A stretch of DNA of 64,000 bases from Rhabditoides inermis (Eukaryota > Nematoda > Chromadorea > Rhabditida > Rhabditidae), in assembly GCA_963966185.1 (NCBI GenBank), contig CAWZYM010000392.1, positions 394,501-458,500 of the forward strand, in the 5' to 3' direction. How positions within the stretch are numbered: position 1 is the stretch's first letter; each line of letters begins with the position of its first letter. A program made the position numbers and the translations under genes. Shown piece after piece: positions 12,317 through 23,831 of the stretch. Below the pieces are notes generated by a model. The model searched no databases, had not been told where the DNA came from, and saw only the letters and a list, made by a program, of their open reading frames with translations.

Positions 12317-12460
12317 TCAGAGGATTGTACAGCAACACAATTTCTCCTTGCCCTCTCCTGTCATCTCCAGAGAAGGCGTTGACGACGACAGAGAAGTGCG
12401 GGCACGAAGGTCGGAAGACGACGGCTGCGTGACGACGACGCGCGGAGGCGCTGGACGCAC
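12317..12460 (-). CDS. Candidate terminal coding exon ending in a CaaX box
   Basis: An open stretch of exactly 48 codons including the stop runs from a good acceptor (TGTTGCAG, just above 12460) to TGA at 12317-12319. It encodes a Ser/Thr/Pro-rich tail that ends KEKLCCCTIL. The last four residues fit a CaaX box with Leu at the end (geranylgeranylation type), with two further cysteines suited to palmitoylation. That arrangement is common on small GTPases and other membrane-tethered signalling proteins. I could not find the upstream exons: 12461-15000 is mostly purine/pyrimidine repeats. It may be the end of an unrecognised minus-strand gene, or chance. Confidence 0.3.
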   Translation of the reverse strand: MRPAPPRVVVTQPSSSDLRARTSLSSSTPSLEMTGEGKEKLCCCTIL

Positions 12461-15080
12461 CTGCAACACACACACACACACACTCACCTTCCCCTCCCGT
12501 CTCACTCTCCCCTCTCACTCTCCAAATCCCCTCTCACTCCCCCCCCCCTCCCCTCTCACCCTCCCCTCTCACTCTCCCCTCGCACTCTCACAGTTGCCCG
12601 TCTCCTTTCATTCGACACGCATGTGCATATAATAGGTATTATCCAGCCGCCTCTCGCCTCTTTCTCCCTCTTTTTGTCCGATATACCGCTAGATTTTTCG
12701 GCTTTCTCTCGCGACACGTTTGTGTGGTTTCCATTGGGAGCAGCCGGAATACGAATCGGATAGGAGGGAAGAAATAACATGCGAATGCTATACGCTATAG
12801 GGGAGAGAGGGACAGGTGCACCTCACATTCTCATTCCCATTCTCCCTCATTCTCCCTCCTCGCAGCGGTATACGGCTCATTTGAGGGACTCCATTGCAAT
12901 GATGACACTACTTTTCATATCATTTCGGGCCCTCTCGCTCATTCCATGAGTGGATCGACATTTGAAGAAGGGAGGGGAGAAGAAAGGGGGAATGGCAGTA
13001 GGAGGTCCCTGGAGACCTTCCCCGACAGAGTGCGAGGATCAGAATGTCGCGTCTCTCAATGGCCGATGAGGGATCGACGACGATGACAACATACACAATA
13101 AGCACACTACACACGCCTTCCCCTCTCTCCCCTCCCCCGCGCCGTGTACCAATTATCGCGTCTGATTGGGCGTTCTGCTAGTATTTCTGTCGGGGGCGTG
13201 AATCGCTTTCCCGGGATCGAGTTACTCACATCGTGCCTCCTCCAAAAGGAAGAGATACTCTCACATGGAGATAGATCTCATTACAAAGCACACATCACTC
13301 CATAAGATGCAAGGAAGGGGAGAGGATGAGGGAATGGCACGGCAGACTGTGGATGAGTGTGAATGCTGCCCGACATTCTACCAACTCGTCAGGACTGACC
13401 TTTACGGGGAGAAGGAAGGCTAGAGAGGAGCAGGGGGATCGCGGATGACGAAAACACTACGCTCTACGCATGCCTATATTTACACTCACGCACATTTAAG
13501 GAGGAGAAGAATTGCCGTCAGAGGAAACAGAAAGAGGAAGAGAGGATGTAAGAGAGAAAGGCAGAAAGGGAGACGGGGAGGGAGACAGAGAGATGCACGC
13601 GAGACTCAATTGTGCGCAGTGCACTCGATTGGAATGGATTGGATGGAATGGACTGACCTCCTTGCTGGCTGGTTTCTGCTTGCTCATCTCCTACGTCATC
13701 ACTGCTAGCGTCCGTTCGATTCCACAATGAATGAAGAGAAACAGAAGAGATGCACTCACCACAAACTCTGCAACTCTATATATGAACGCATCGCGAGTAC
13801 ACATACCTCTCGGAGTGTAAAGGAAGGGGAGGGAGAGATGAGAGAGGCATGAGGAGAGAAGAGTGCGAATATATATTGAGAAGAGCGAGGATCGGAAAAG
13901 GAGACACGCGTGTGGAAACTCTAGCAGAGGATTCTTCATTCCACTGACTGCGAGAGGAGTGGGAAGGCACGCATTGCATAATGGCATGTGGCGGCCGGGA
14001 GTGGAGAGTTGGAAGGGGAGAGAGGAAACACAATTACCCCGACCTCTCACCCGGAACATGCAAAACACATGACAGAAAAGGAGGGGGAAGAGGTGAGGCT
14101 GACTGCTCATGGCAGGCCATGTCAAATAGAGAGAAAGAGAGAAAGGATGCCTGGATTGAGGGGCGGCGCCTGACGAGAGAAGGGGGGGGGGGGAGAAGGG
14201 GAGAGGGAGAGTCGACACCGATGCTCACTCATCCACGTTGCTACGCACTCTCTCACTCTCACTCTCTGTCATGTCTTGCGACGTATGTTCAAATCCATTT
14301 ATGAGATGCTGCGTTGTGGGAAGAGGTAAAGAAAGAAGGCAGCAGGGGAGACGAGAGAGAAGCATAATTAAAACAAAATGAAAACACTTTCGAACACAAG
14401 AGCTTTGACCGAATAGCTCGACAACACACATCGACAACACTGTTTCAAACTCTTGCATGTGAGTCTGGTGTGCGCAGATTGTCCAAAAACGCGGAGTGTC
14501 ACATAAGGGAGAATCATTCCAGTGCTCGAATCTCGGGTGGCAGGGTACTGTCTGGTCACAGAGTGGTGTGGAGGAGGTTGAGGGGTTTGATGGTGTCTTA
14601 TTGTTTTTCCGGCAAGTCCACCGGATTACTCGTTGCGAAGAAGCGCCGCCAGCCGTCGCTTCAATTGTAAACACACCAATCACTGTGAATCAGTGTGTGC
14701 CGATGGGCAGTGTAAATGATAGACAGACGAAGGTCATCAATTCAGCGAGGCGCAGAGAGCGTGTGATCTGGAGAGGGTGGGGGAGGTGAGTGGAAAGGGA
14801 AGCCGTTGCGAGAGTCATTGTGCTATGGTGCGTGCGTGCCGAGCGGAAGCACCTTTCCTTCCTTCCCTCCTCTCCCCTATCCTCTCTATGATGTGAGAGT
14901 GTGAACCCCCTATAACGAGGTCGCCCGATCCAATCCCACTCCCCACTTTAACCCTTATTGATCACCCCGCCCTTCTTTTTTGTGTTTATATAGTGGTTCC
15001 GCGAGCCCGAACGATCAGTCGACAACCGTGTCAGACCGTGTTATGACGATGTGTTATATACTCGTTTTTGAATGTTTCAG
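12461..15080. other. 2.6-kb region without a convincing gene; simple sequence
   Basis: Contains a degenerate tandem repeat of a GAGAGGGGA-type unit on the minus strand (about 12480-12600), a G run near 14175 and many GA-rich blocks. Open frames here are low-complexity shadows. The minus-strand frame at 12556-12780 has somewhat less biased composition but no clear partners. TATATA at 14987-14992 probably serves the gene at 15081. Confidence 0.5.
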
Positions 15081-15582
15081 ATGCGTGTTTTCATCGTTCT
15101 CCTCGCCCTTGTGGCCCTCTCTTTTGCCTGTGATATCATCCTCCACGTCAAGGTACCGTCTATCGTATTGCTTACTGCCTGAACCACCCCCTTCCAGTCG
15201 AACACCGACTCCCAGTTCGAGGCGCAGGTGACCGCCAGCAACGGAAAGAAGTCCGACAAGTGAGTATTTTGAGAAGTGCAATCCGTGTGATTATGACGTT
15301 CGTCTCTTTCAGGTGGAAGTTCCCGAAGAAGCTGACGAAGTTCACTTTCCAGCAGAAAGCGGACGAGTGTGGACTGGGAGACTGGCAGATCGAGACGTTC
15401 CAGGATGGAAAGACCAAGAGCGTCGTCAAGGTATACAGACACTCTGCTTCCGGTCAATGCTCCCCTTGCAGGTGACTCTCGATGGCATCGGCCGCGTGTC
15501 GTACCTGGTGGGAGACGACCTGAAGCCGGTGCAGAAGGACCGCCAGGGAGCCATCTGCAAGGGAGAGTGCGCCCCGCTGTAA
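15081..15582 (+). CDS. Small secreted protein, probably a nematode-restricted family
   Basis: Four exons join in frame to a protein of about 120 residues. Residues 1-16 form a signal peptide ending LSFA, cleaved before CDII. The mature part has conserved-looking blocks ([34 protein letters not shown]) and four cysteines: one at the mature N-terminus, one in ADEC and two in ICKGEC near the C-terminus. That would allow two disulfides in an extracellular product. The ATG directly abuts the acceptor GTTTCAG at 15080, so the 5' UTR is spliced or trans-spliced, and a TATA-like box lies about 90 nt upstream. The compact, fully spliceable frame makes it a real gene; function unknown. It converges on bestrophin, whose stop is 117 nt away. 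Confidence 0.85.
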
Positions 15583-15698
15583 ACTGCCAATCAAACACAC
15601 ACATACTGTATAAAGAATATGTAAGGATCGTCAGGTCACTTCAAAAACCGGTTCATCATTATGAAAGAATAGGTGAATAGAATAGGTATATAATAAGT

Positions 15699-17693
15699 TC
15701 ATAGATTTTGGGAAATAGATCTGCCGCCACCGCCATCGCGAGAGCTGGTGACTGAAAGGAATGGGTTCGACAAGTAGGTAGTAGGATTCAAATAAGTTTA
15801 CCATCTGACGCATCTTCGAAGTGTGCGTAGGTGTCCTGTGTGTTCTTGTTCCTCCGATTTAGTGATATCTGGCTGGCAAACTGAGAGGGATTGAGTGGGA
15901 GAGGGGGCAACTCACCCTGTGCAGGGCATTGGAGACGGAAGCCCGCATGGACGCTCCTCGTGTGAACTGGTCCTCTGATCGCTCCCCGCGGGGAACCATC
16001 ACTATTGGGTCAGACGAGACGCTGCAAGGCGACCACGTGTACAAGTACATGCTTCTCTCTTCTCTACTCACACAAAGTTGGCGGCGGCACTTCCGACCTG
16101 CGGGTTCTGGGGCAGGCGGGCCGTCTCCTTGGAATACATCGCGGCAGGCTCCGCGTCGTTCCAGAAAGCGTCCTCAACAAATATCAATCCCATCCCTGTC
16201 TCCCTTACTCCGTTACCCTGTTCTCCCCCCTCTCTCTCTTTTTCTCTCTTTCTATCTCACTCTCCCTCTCGCCCCCTCTCTCCCCACCTTGACCAGTCTC
16301 GGCTTGACCTCTGCACTCGCGCCATCCTCGTCCACTATCTTGAACGCAGCGCCCATGTTTCTGTCGACGACGAAATTTGTTTCGAAGTCGTCGTCGTCCT
16401 CTCCGAATGGATTCAGAAGAGCCTCGGCCACCTGAGAGGGAAGTGAGAATGGGAGAGTGAGAGGGGGACTCACCTTGAGCCATCCGACGTAGAACACAAA
16501 CTGGAAGATGGTGAAGAGTGGCACGTACGCATCCAGCTGAACACGAGACAAGTGCATCCAATCATTTGCATTCCGCTCACCGGTCCTCGCAACTCGTCGT
16601 ACTTCGAGCTGAGCAGGTACTGTCTGCCAAGAAGGGCGACAAGGAAATACACGCGCACTGTCACGAACACCACCTAGATGGTGTTGAAAGCATGTTTCTG
16701 AACGAATACACTCCCACCTGCGTGTATACGAGAGGAAGAGGTACCCAGTCATACAGAATCAGGTTGAATTCCAAATTCCTAAAAAGAGATAATCACGCTC
16801 ATCAGACAACACGGGCACTTGCCTAAATGCGATCATCTTTCCGTAAATGTCCTGTACACCGAAGTCGGTGTCTATCCTGCCCTCCCGTCTCGCTTCTCCG
16901 ATCACCCCCATCGCCCATCGAACGGGAATCCAGTAGCGGCCGTAGCTGCTGCGGGCTGCCTCATACATGACCAGCTGAGTGGAGGGAGTGGAGGAGGAGG
17001 AGGAGGAGGGAGGGACACTCACCTCCTGCTCCGTCATGTAGCCAGCCTCCACCAGACATTCCATAGTGGGGAAACGACGACGGAACTTGAGTGATATGTC
17101 TCGGAAGACGAGCACCTATGCGAATGGAGGAAGGAAGGAGGGACTGGACATACCTGTAGCAGACCCATGTACCTCACCACTGCTCTCCGCATCAACCGGG
17201 ACCGCTCGTCCGATCCCTGGAGGTACGCGGCAGTGTACAGTGAATAGCTGAACATTGTCTTCATATCCAATCACTTCTCCGCTCTCACTCACTTATCACA
17301 CCATCCGAGGTTGTTGAATAGGAACGTCCACCTGTTCACTACTTGTGTAACGAAGAATCCCAGCATAAAAGTGAGAGGAATATACTCTGAATACTTGAAG
17401 CACAATGCAGCGATGTCTTCGAATGTCCTAAACCATCTTCATCAGATAACACCGTTTATTTGAACTCACTCTTTTTGCGAGTCATCCATCCACAATCGAT
17501 AGCATACCGATATGATAGCGTAGCAGATACACCAACACAATAATTCCTATGAAACGATTCCTATAAAACACAAACACATGTAAATTCATACCTTCCACAC
17601 GCTTTTCCAGAGGCTGCCTCGCCACCGCCAGAGAGTCTTTCCGAGAGCTGTGATCGAGCTGTTAGCCACATCTGCTGAGTATGTGACTGTCAT
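15699..17693 (-). CDS. Bestrophin-family anion channel, with one splice junction out of frame
   Basis: Calcium-activated chloride/anion channel of the plasma membrane, acting as a pentamer. The start at 17693 ([12 protein letters not shown]) directly follows TTTTCAG. The order is [19 protein letters not shown] (TM1), [13 protein letters not shown] (TM2), [32 protein letters not shown], the calcium-clasp motif [11 protein letters not shown] (about 16395-16427) and FWNDAEPA; the tail ends RSISQNL with stop 15699-15701. About 11 exons. The intron at 16779-16822 has a GC donor. At 17292-17293 the conserved WCDK end of one exon is followed by TGAGTG where AAG/GTGAGT would be expected, so the downstream exon (TMFSYSLY...QGSDER) is reached only if one G is missing or splicing is non-canonical. 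Everything else argues for a working gene. Confidence 0.9.
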
Positions 17694-18499
17694 CTGAAAA
17701 GAGAAACTGGTAAGTAACACGATAACATGAAACAATGAAGTCTGACAAAACGGCTGGCAGGTCGGTGGATGGTAATTCGCTCTACGATCCGCTTACTCCC
17801 CGCCATAAAATGATGTTTCACTCACAGTCGCCAGGCGTAGACACAGATGAAAACAGTGATATGTGAACTATGAGAGATGGATAGGAGAGTTCAAATATTA
17901 CGAAGAAAGAAAGATAACATAAAAATGTCACCAAACTAACATACAAAACATGTGAAATAGAAGAGAGAGACTCAAGACTCAATGCATTTGCTCACATAAA
18001 TGGCAATGTCCGGAGTACGTTCGTTTTGAACCGTTAGGAGGAGAAGGAAAGAGGGTGAGAATACGTGTGTATTCACAGACTGGTCCCCTTCTCTCTCTCC
18101 CTCTCTCTTTCTATCTCTATTTCGCTCTCTCTCCTCATAATTCGTCTGTTACGCCGGGAAACTCCCTGTATATTTGCTCAAGAACAGTGAGTTCAGCGAC
18201 ATTTCGTGGTATGTAGTAATATGTTGTATTGATTATCCAGGTCCACCTATGAATCAGCCCCTTGGATGTTGCCAGTACTTAAATCAACTACCGACTCAAT
18301 GGTATCGCTTTTTTTTGTTTTTGTTTTTTTGGCGCATTCCATTCTTCCTTTTCTCATTGCATTTTTAATGCGATATAGCCTAGTAGCCGCTAATGATACA
18401 TGATACTTGATAGTTTGGGCTCGGTTACTTTTTGTTATCTCTTTCTCTCTCCCCCTCCTCTCTCTCTTCTCTAGAGTTCTTTCGGTCTCCACCTGTCTC

Positions 18500-18502
<3 letters not shown>

Positions 18503-18587
<85 letters not shown>
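18503..18587. repeat. (CT)n microsatellite
   Basis: About 85 nt of almost perfect CT dinucleotide with a single interruption. Paired with a GA tract about 150 nt further on. Confidence 0.95.
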
Positions 18588-18589
<2 letters not shown>

Positions 18590-18735
18590 GTTTCCAATCG
18601 GTCACACCATTTCAAACGATTACCGCAATTCCGATTTCTTGAGCGATTTATCACCAGTGGGATATCATGTAACATATGTCAGAGCCGGCCATCGACCTGT
18701 CATCTATTACCTCTCAGAGGAAAGAGAAGAAAGGA

Positions 18736-18738
<3 letters not shown>

Positions 18739-18786
<48 letters not shown>
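18739..18786. repeat. (GA)n microsatellite
   Basis: About 48 nt of GA dinucleotide. It is complementary to the CT tract at 18503-18587, so a transcript across both could fold back. Confidence 0.95.
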
Positions 18787-18796
<10 letters not shown>

Positions 18797-19144
18797 AATA
18801 TCGCTTTCTTCCCATTTCCACTTCTTATCATCTCCCCTCTGATCTGTCGTCATTTCCGTTTGTGTGAGATGTTTTCTCGGATAAGGTCTGTCTTCTTATG
18901 CTTATGTCTCTTTCTGTGTTTCTATGCGAGAAGCCTATTGCCCGCAAACTGGTTGTTCGAAAAAGCGTCGGCGATGGAAATGCCACCACTGAGTGGGGCG
19001 TATCTCTGTTCACTTTTGGCACTTTACACACTTTGCAAACCGCGTGGCGAGAAAACGAGAAGAGCGAGAGACGTCTCGCCGGCGGCGGTTTCAACTCCAT
19101 TCTCGTGTAGTGATGTTCGGTTGTATGTAGTGTGGGTGTTGCAG

Positions 19145-21115
19145 ATGCGGCTTCTCGCCTCTCTCCTCATATCATGTGCTCTCGCGTACGCTGTACACGA
19201 CGATGTGCATAGGAAGAGCTACAAAGGGTGCGCCATTATTCTCTACTTTTAACCAGAGACGTTCCAGATACGAGGTCCTCCGAATCTTCTCCACTCTAAA
19301 GAAGATCGGAAAGCTTCTAGAGTATGGACACATTGAGAGCTACGGAGTGAGTCACTATAATTTCGATTTTCTATTTTGATGATAATTTGATGATTTCATA
19401 AAGCATTTGATAATGTATCCAACCTAATTCGATATGTTTGTTCAGCTGGACGTTGTCGGAGGGAGGAGAGGGGAATTCGTGGATGTTCTGGTGCCTCCTC
19501 AGCACACAGAGGAGACGAAGGAGTACCTGAGGGAGAGGAACATGCGATACGAGGGACACGGTAGGGGAAGAGAGAGGAGAGGAATGAACCCATGCATGCA
19601 CAGCCGCCGACCTGGACTCTCCGTTGAAGAGGAAGAAGAAGGAGACGCGCGAAGAGAGGGCGCCAGTATACGATGTTCTCGACTACCACTCCTTTGATGA
19701 CGTTAGTGCCCTCTATTCCGACATTCCACTCTGCTTGTTCAGCAACTGCGCGAGCTGGACCGTCTGGCGTCCGCGTTCCCCGACCGTATTCGAGTGAGTC
19801 GCATCGGACGCAGCTACGAGGGACGCCCGATTGTACAGATCACTGTGAGTCTGCCCACCCCACCAACCCACACCCATCCCTGTCCAGTTCGGTCTCCCGA
19901 TCTCTCCTGTCAAGCCGGCGTTGCTGATCGATGCTGGCATCCACGCGAGAGAGTGGATCAGTCCCGCTGTCGCTATGTGGATGATTAGAGAAGTACGGAG
20001 ACAACCATAAACACATATGCATAGATACGTTTCCAGCTCACTCATCCTCAATACGACACGCTTCTTCGCCGCATGGACATTGTGATGCTCCCTATGGTGA
20101 ACCCGGATGGATACGAGTACAGTAGGAACGAGGACAGAATGTGGAGGAAGAACAGGTGAGTAGTGTCTTCCCGTCTCCCTCTATATGGTGTGCAGGTCGC
20201 GAGCGCCCGGTGGTTGCATGGGCGTCGATCTGAACAGGAACTTCCCCTTCCACTGGGGAGAGGCCAGCACATCTCGCCATCCATGCAGGCAAGTCACTCA
20301 TTCGTCAACTCATCCTCAATCGCCTACCTTTCAGTGAGATCTATACCGGTCCGTCGGCTCTTTCCGAGCCCGAGTCGCGCACTCTATCCGCTGCTATGAA
20401 ACAGAGAAGGTACGACACGCAAGTGATCACACAATACTGTTGATAGATTCCACGGCTACCTCACCCTGCATTCGTACGGCCTGAACTGGGCGTACCCGTG
20501 GGGATGGCAGCAGCACACATACCCTGCCGACGTGGAGGATCTGGTAAGGAGAGTGTTGGGTGACGGTCGATCCTGCGGGCTTGCAGAAGGCTGTGGGATG
20601 GGCGGCGGCGGCTGCTATCCAGAGGGTGAACGCGTCCACTCGATACATCGTCGCCAACGCCGCTGACAGTGTCTGTGAGTGACTGTTCCACTTTGTCCCT
20701 TTCACTCTCCGATTTGAGACCCCGTGGGAGGGGCGTCCGACGATTACGCCAAGTCTCTCGGAATCAAGTACGCATACACTGTGGAACTGCAGCCGTGCGA
20801 GCCGTGCGGAGAGAGGATGCAGTGGTGAGAGAGAATAGAGAGAGAGAGAGAGAGAGAAGGCTATATACGGATTGCAGGGAGGGATTTCACATTCCGCCGG
20901 AGCAGATCGACAATGCTGCGAGGGAGGCTTTCGCGGGGATGAAGGTGGTCGCAGAGAGGGTATGTGGAGTGGGAAGCCCCGGTCATCCACGCTGCCTTCA
21001 GGTAGCCGACGAGTTCGCTGGAGCAGTAGTTGCATTGAAGAGGAAGAGCAGCCGGACGACTGGCAGAAGGGTCGGCAGCTTCCGAGCAACCCTCTCCAGG
21101 GGAGGACGAGTATAA
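19145..21115 (+). CDS. Secreted zinc carboxypeptidase, M14A family
   Basis: Digestive-type carboxypeptidase that removes C-terminal residues after activation of a proenzyme. The ATG at 19145 follows GTTGCAG directly. Residues 1-16 are a signal peptide (ending CALAYA). A propeptide follows (YEVLRI...VDVLVPP) with a basic linker KRKKK before the catalytic domain. Catalytic features in order: HAREW (zinc His and Glu, about 19942), NPDGYEYSRNEDRMWRKNR (Arg127-type region), DLNRNF, the third zinc ligand in LTLHSYG (about 20470), DDYAKSLGIKYAY, and the general base in TVELQP (about 20783). All key residues are present. An Arg/Lys-rich tail of about 25 residues extends past the domain to TAA 21113-21115. 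About 11 exons. It converges on the lipase with a 161-nt gap that contains AATAAA at about 21190. Confidence 0.95.
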
Positions 21116-21276
21116 CAACACCCACGCACACAGTAGAACTTTCGATTAGACCTATTCAATTCAACTCATTTGTGTACAAAATGCAGCTCAATAAATATAA
21201 TTTAAATTTTATTTTATGAGATCATACGAAAACACTACACACAGCTTGTCAATTAGGTTCATACTTCTATACTACA

Positions 21277-22705
21277 CTACTTCCTACATCCCTTCACTCC
21301 CCATGGAGTGACTTCGATGCCAAAGTAGAAGAGATGGTCTTTCATGCTGAACTCGAATTCCTGGAATACAATCACTTTCAAACCGATACTAAAAAGAAAA
21401 TTACCTTCGCATTGCATTCATATCCATCCGCCAGACCGCAGAGTTGAAATGACTCTCCGGGGCGCATGGTGTTGTTGTACCTGTAATATATATCACAATA
21501 TCATCCCTCATCTCCTCACATCTACCCACCATATCTGATATCTATGATGCCACAGTGGGTTCTGTCCAAATTGCGGTGGCACATTTGGAATGGGATCGGA
21601 TCCGTGTACTATCCTGTATGAGAATGGCACCTGTAAGAACGACACTCCACACTGCGTTTTCTCTCTATCACAACACATAGTGTGCAGGCACTCTTATCAA
21701 CACACACAACACACTCACCAGCTTATCGTGAACTTGCGCGTAGACGTTGTCACCCGTCCGAGGCTGGCCCATTGTAGCCATACGGACAACTGGGAACATC
21801 TGCGAACACTCATTCGTATCTCTCTATAAACCGTTACCCCTCACCTGTATATGTGCTAGGTAGGTGCTTGCGACGGAAGCGAGTGCTCCTCCGAGGGAGT
21901 GACCGACAGTGAGAAGGGAGTAGTCAGGGTACTCGTTCCGCAGTTCTAACAGGGCATCTTTGAGTCCGCCTCTCCACAAGTAGAAGAAACCATCATAGAA
22001 ATACTGGAATACGTGTCCGCCAGCGGGGAAAGAGCGGCTGCCTCTGCAATACATTATCTTATTGTCACTCTTCCATCCCTCCCTCACTTGAACAGCCCAA
22101 GTGCCTCTTCGAGAGTCTGAATGTCTCCAGTTGTCCCTCGGAATGCGACGACGATTGTCTTATGTTTTGTGTCGAATGCAGTGTATGCATAGCACACTGT
22201 TCCCTGGTCGTCTTCATCACATGGTGCTGTCAGGTTCTTGTGATACTTCATACTACGCAGCTCATCGCTAAAATACATAGTGATGATGGGCATATATATT
22301 GGATACTCACCGGAAGCAGTCCCAAGGTTTCCGCGCATACGATGCTCCAACGAGAGGGAAGACGATCTTGCGACCAAAGTTGTCGGTGTATGCATCGGAT
22401 GGAGAGGGCGTGCGGGGACAGTTGTATGCACTCTGGACATAAAAAAAATCATCACTCGAAACACGAAGACGACAAACCTCGGCCTGCCCTCCGAGACACT
22501 CGTTCTTGTCCGTACAAATGTGCCAGTCGTTACACCTCAATCCACCACACTCTCGGGCTCTTGTCATATCATCAACTCACCATGTCTTCTTTTGCTTCAC
22601 GCATCGTTCACAGAAATATGTGTCGTATTTGTCTGGATCGGCGAGTGATAATGGGATGAGGGAGAGTATGAGGGGGAGGAGTGACAGCCGCATTGTTGCA
22701 GCCAT
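21277..22705 (-). CDS. Secreted class-3 (fungal-type) lipase
   Basis: Triacylglycerol lipase of the alpha/beta-hydrolase fold. The start at 22705 (a second in-frame ATG is four codons on, at 22693) gives a signal peptide (LSLLPLILSLIPLSLA). A cysteine-rich segment follows (CERCVKQ, ICTDKNECLGG), typical of nematode members. The lipase core shows AFDTKHKTIVVAFRGT (oxyanion region), the nucleophile elbow GHSLGG (about 21890), GQPRTGD, VHGSDPIPNVPP (catalytic Asp) and WHHRYQIW (catalytic His), then an EFEFSMKDHL tail with TAG at 21277-21279. About nine exons separated by 35-60-nt introns. It is divergent from the short secreted peptide gene at 23832. Such enzymes are often intestinal or food-responsive in nematodes; expression here is inference. 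Confidence 0.93.
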
Positions 22706-23831
22706 CTCCCGATTCCTCCCTCCTATATAGCCCACCCTGATCAATCCTTATCATCTAGATAGACATCACTACTACTTTCCACCCCATCTTTACACACTCT
22801 CTCGCTTCTTGCCTGTGTCTGTTTCTCTCTGGTATGATCACTGTCTACATGAATCTTTCCTTTATAAACGAAGATCGAAAGATTATATCGAGTATGCAGA
22901 CGAAGGATTAGTCAGAAAAGGAATTCGGTAAGCAGCTTTCGAGTGCAACACATGCAAATCCTATTCGTGTTTTTCACCTTATTAAGTTCGATTGTTGATA
23001 ACGAAAACAGTGACGTATGATAATTGTGTTCTAGGAGCAATTATCATATCTGGTCACGTGTTGATAGTGTCGTGATTGATAGGAACATACCAAACGAATC
23101 ACAAGGCCTTCCTCCACTCAAATGATATCATGGAAACGTGCAACTTATGAAAGAATATCAAGAGAACAATAACCGTGACTTGAATTTTGAAATATCGAAA
23201 AAATTTGAAATTTGTTCATATCTGCTTATTCTCTGGTTCTATAGGGCAAGAAAACACCGCGTAGTATCATTCTCTCGATAACACCATTCCAACGTGTTTA
23301 CAAAGACAATACAACTCACAGTTCACATACACTTGTTTCCATCATCACAATCACATAAGGGTCCAATTATCCAGAAAACAGTTCAAATAAATACGCTGCA
23401 ACAATAGTTTTAAGTTAAAATTCGGGTTTACGTGATATGAGATATGAATATGATCTATGATATCAAGTCATTTGATAAATGGCGAAACTTGATGAAATAG
23501 CATACCGTACTTCTTCTTGACCTTTGTGTAGTGTAGTGCATTTCAATTTCGTGTCTTTTCTAGCATCGTGTTCTTGCGATCGAGAGACGTCATGCTCATG
23601 TGAGAGAGTAGAACGGCTATCGTCTTACACTTATAATCCGCTCACTTTCCTCGATCGAATGATCGGGAAAGGGGTGATAGTGAGGGTGGAAGGGACGACA
23701 ACCTCCACCTCATCCTGTGATAAGGGAATTAGACAAGCGTTTCAGGAGAGAAAACAGGGTGAGATAGGGGTAAGCGGGATAAGAAAGAGGGTATAAGAAC
23801 GGGCTTGGGAGGGCAGAGAGCAATCGCCACG
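22706..23831. other. Divergent intergenic region, lipase / small peptide gene
   Basis: About 1.1 kb, AT-rich, with no supported coding feature. TATAAGA at 23792-23798 is 34 nt before the ATG at 23832 and is the likely core promoter of the peptide gene, implying a very short leader. Confidence 0.55.

Larger units (their letters stand above)
17694..19144. other. Divergent promoter region, bestrophin / carboxypeptidase
   Basis: About 1.45 kb. It holds two large dinucleotide tracts (listed separately) and AT-rich DNA. Apparent open frames of up to 281 codons here only translate CT and GA repeats. The right end (GGGTGTTGCAG) is the acceptor directly before the carboxypeptidase ATG. Confidence 0.6.

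Noticed and set aside
12461..12620. Regular short repeats suggesting a CRISPR-like array
   Set aside because: Degenerate tandem GA-rich units without unique spacers; eukaryotic simple sequence.
18407..19252. 281-codon open frame, plus strand
   Set aside because: Mostly translation of CT and GA repeats; only the end, from ATG 19145, is real carboxypeptidase exon 1.
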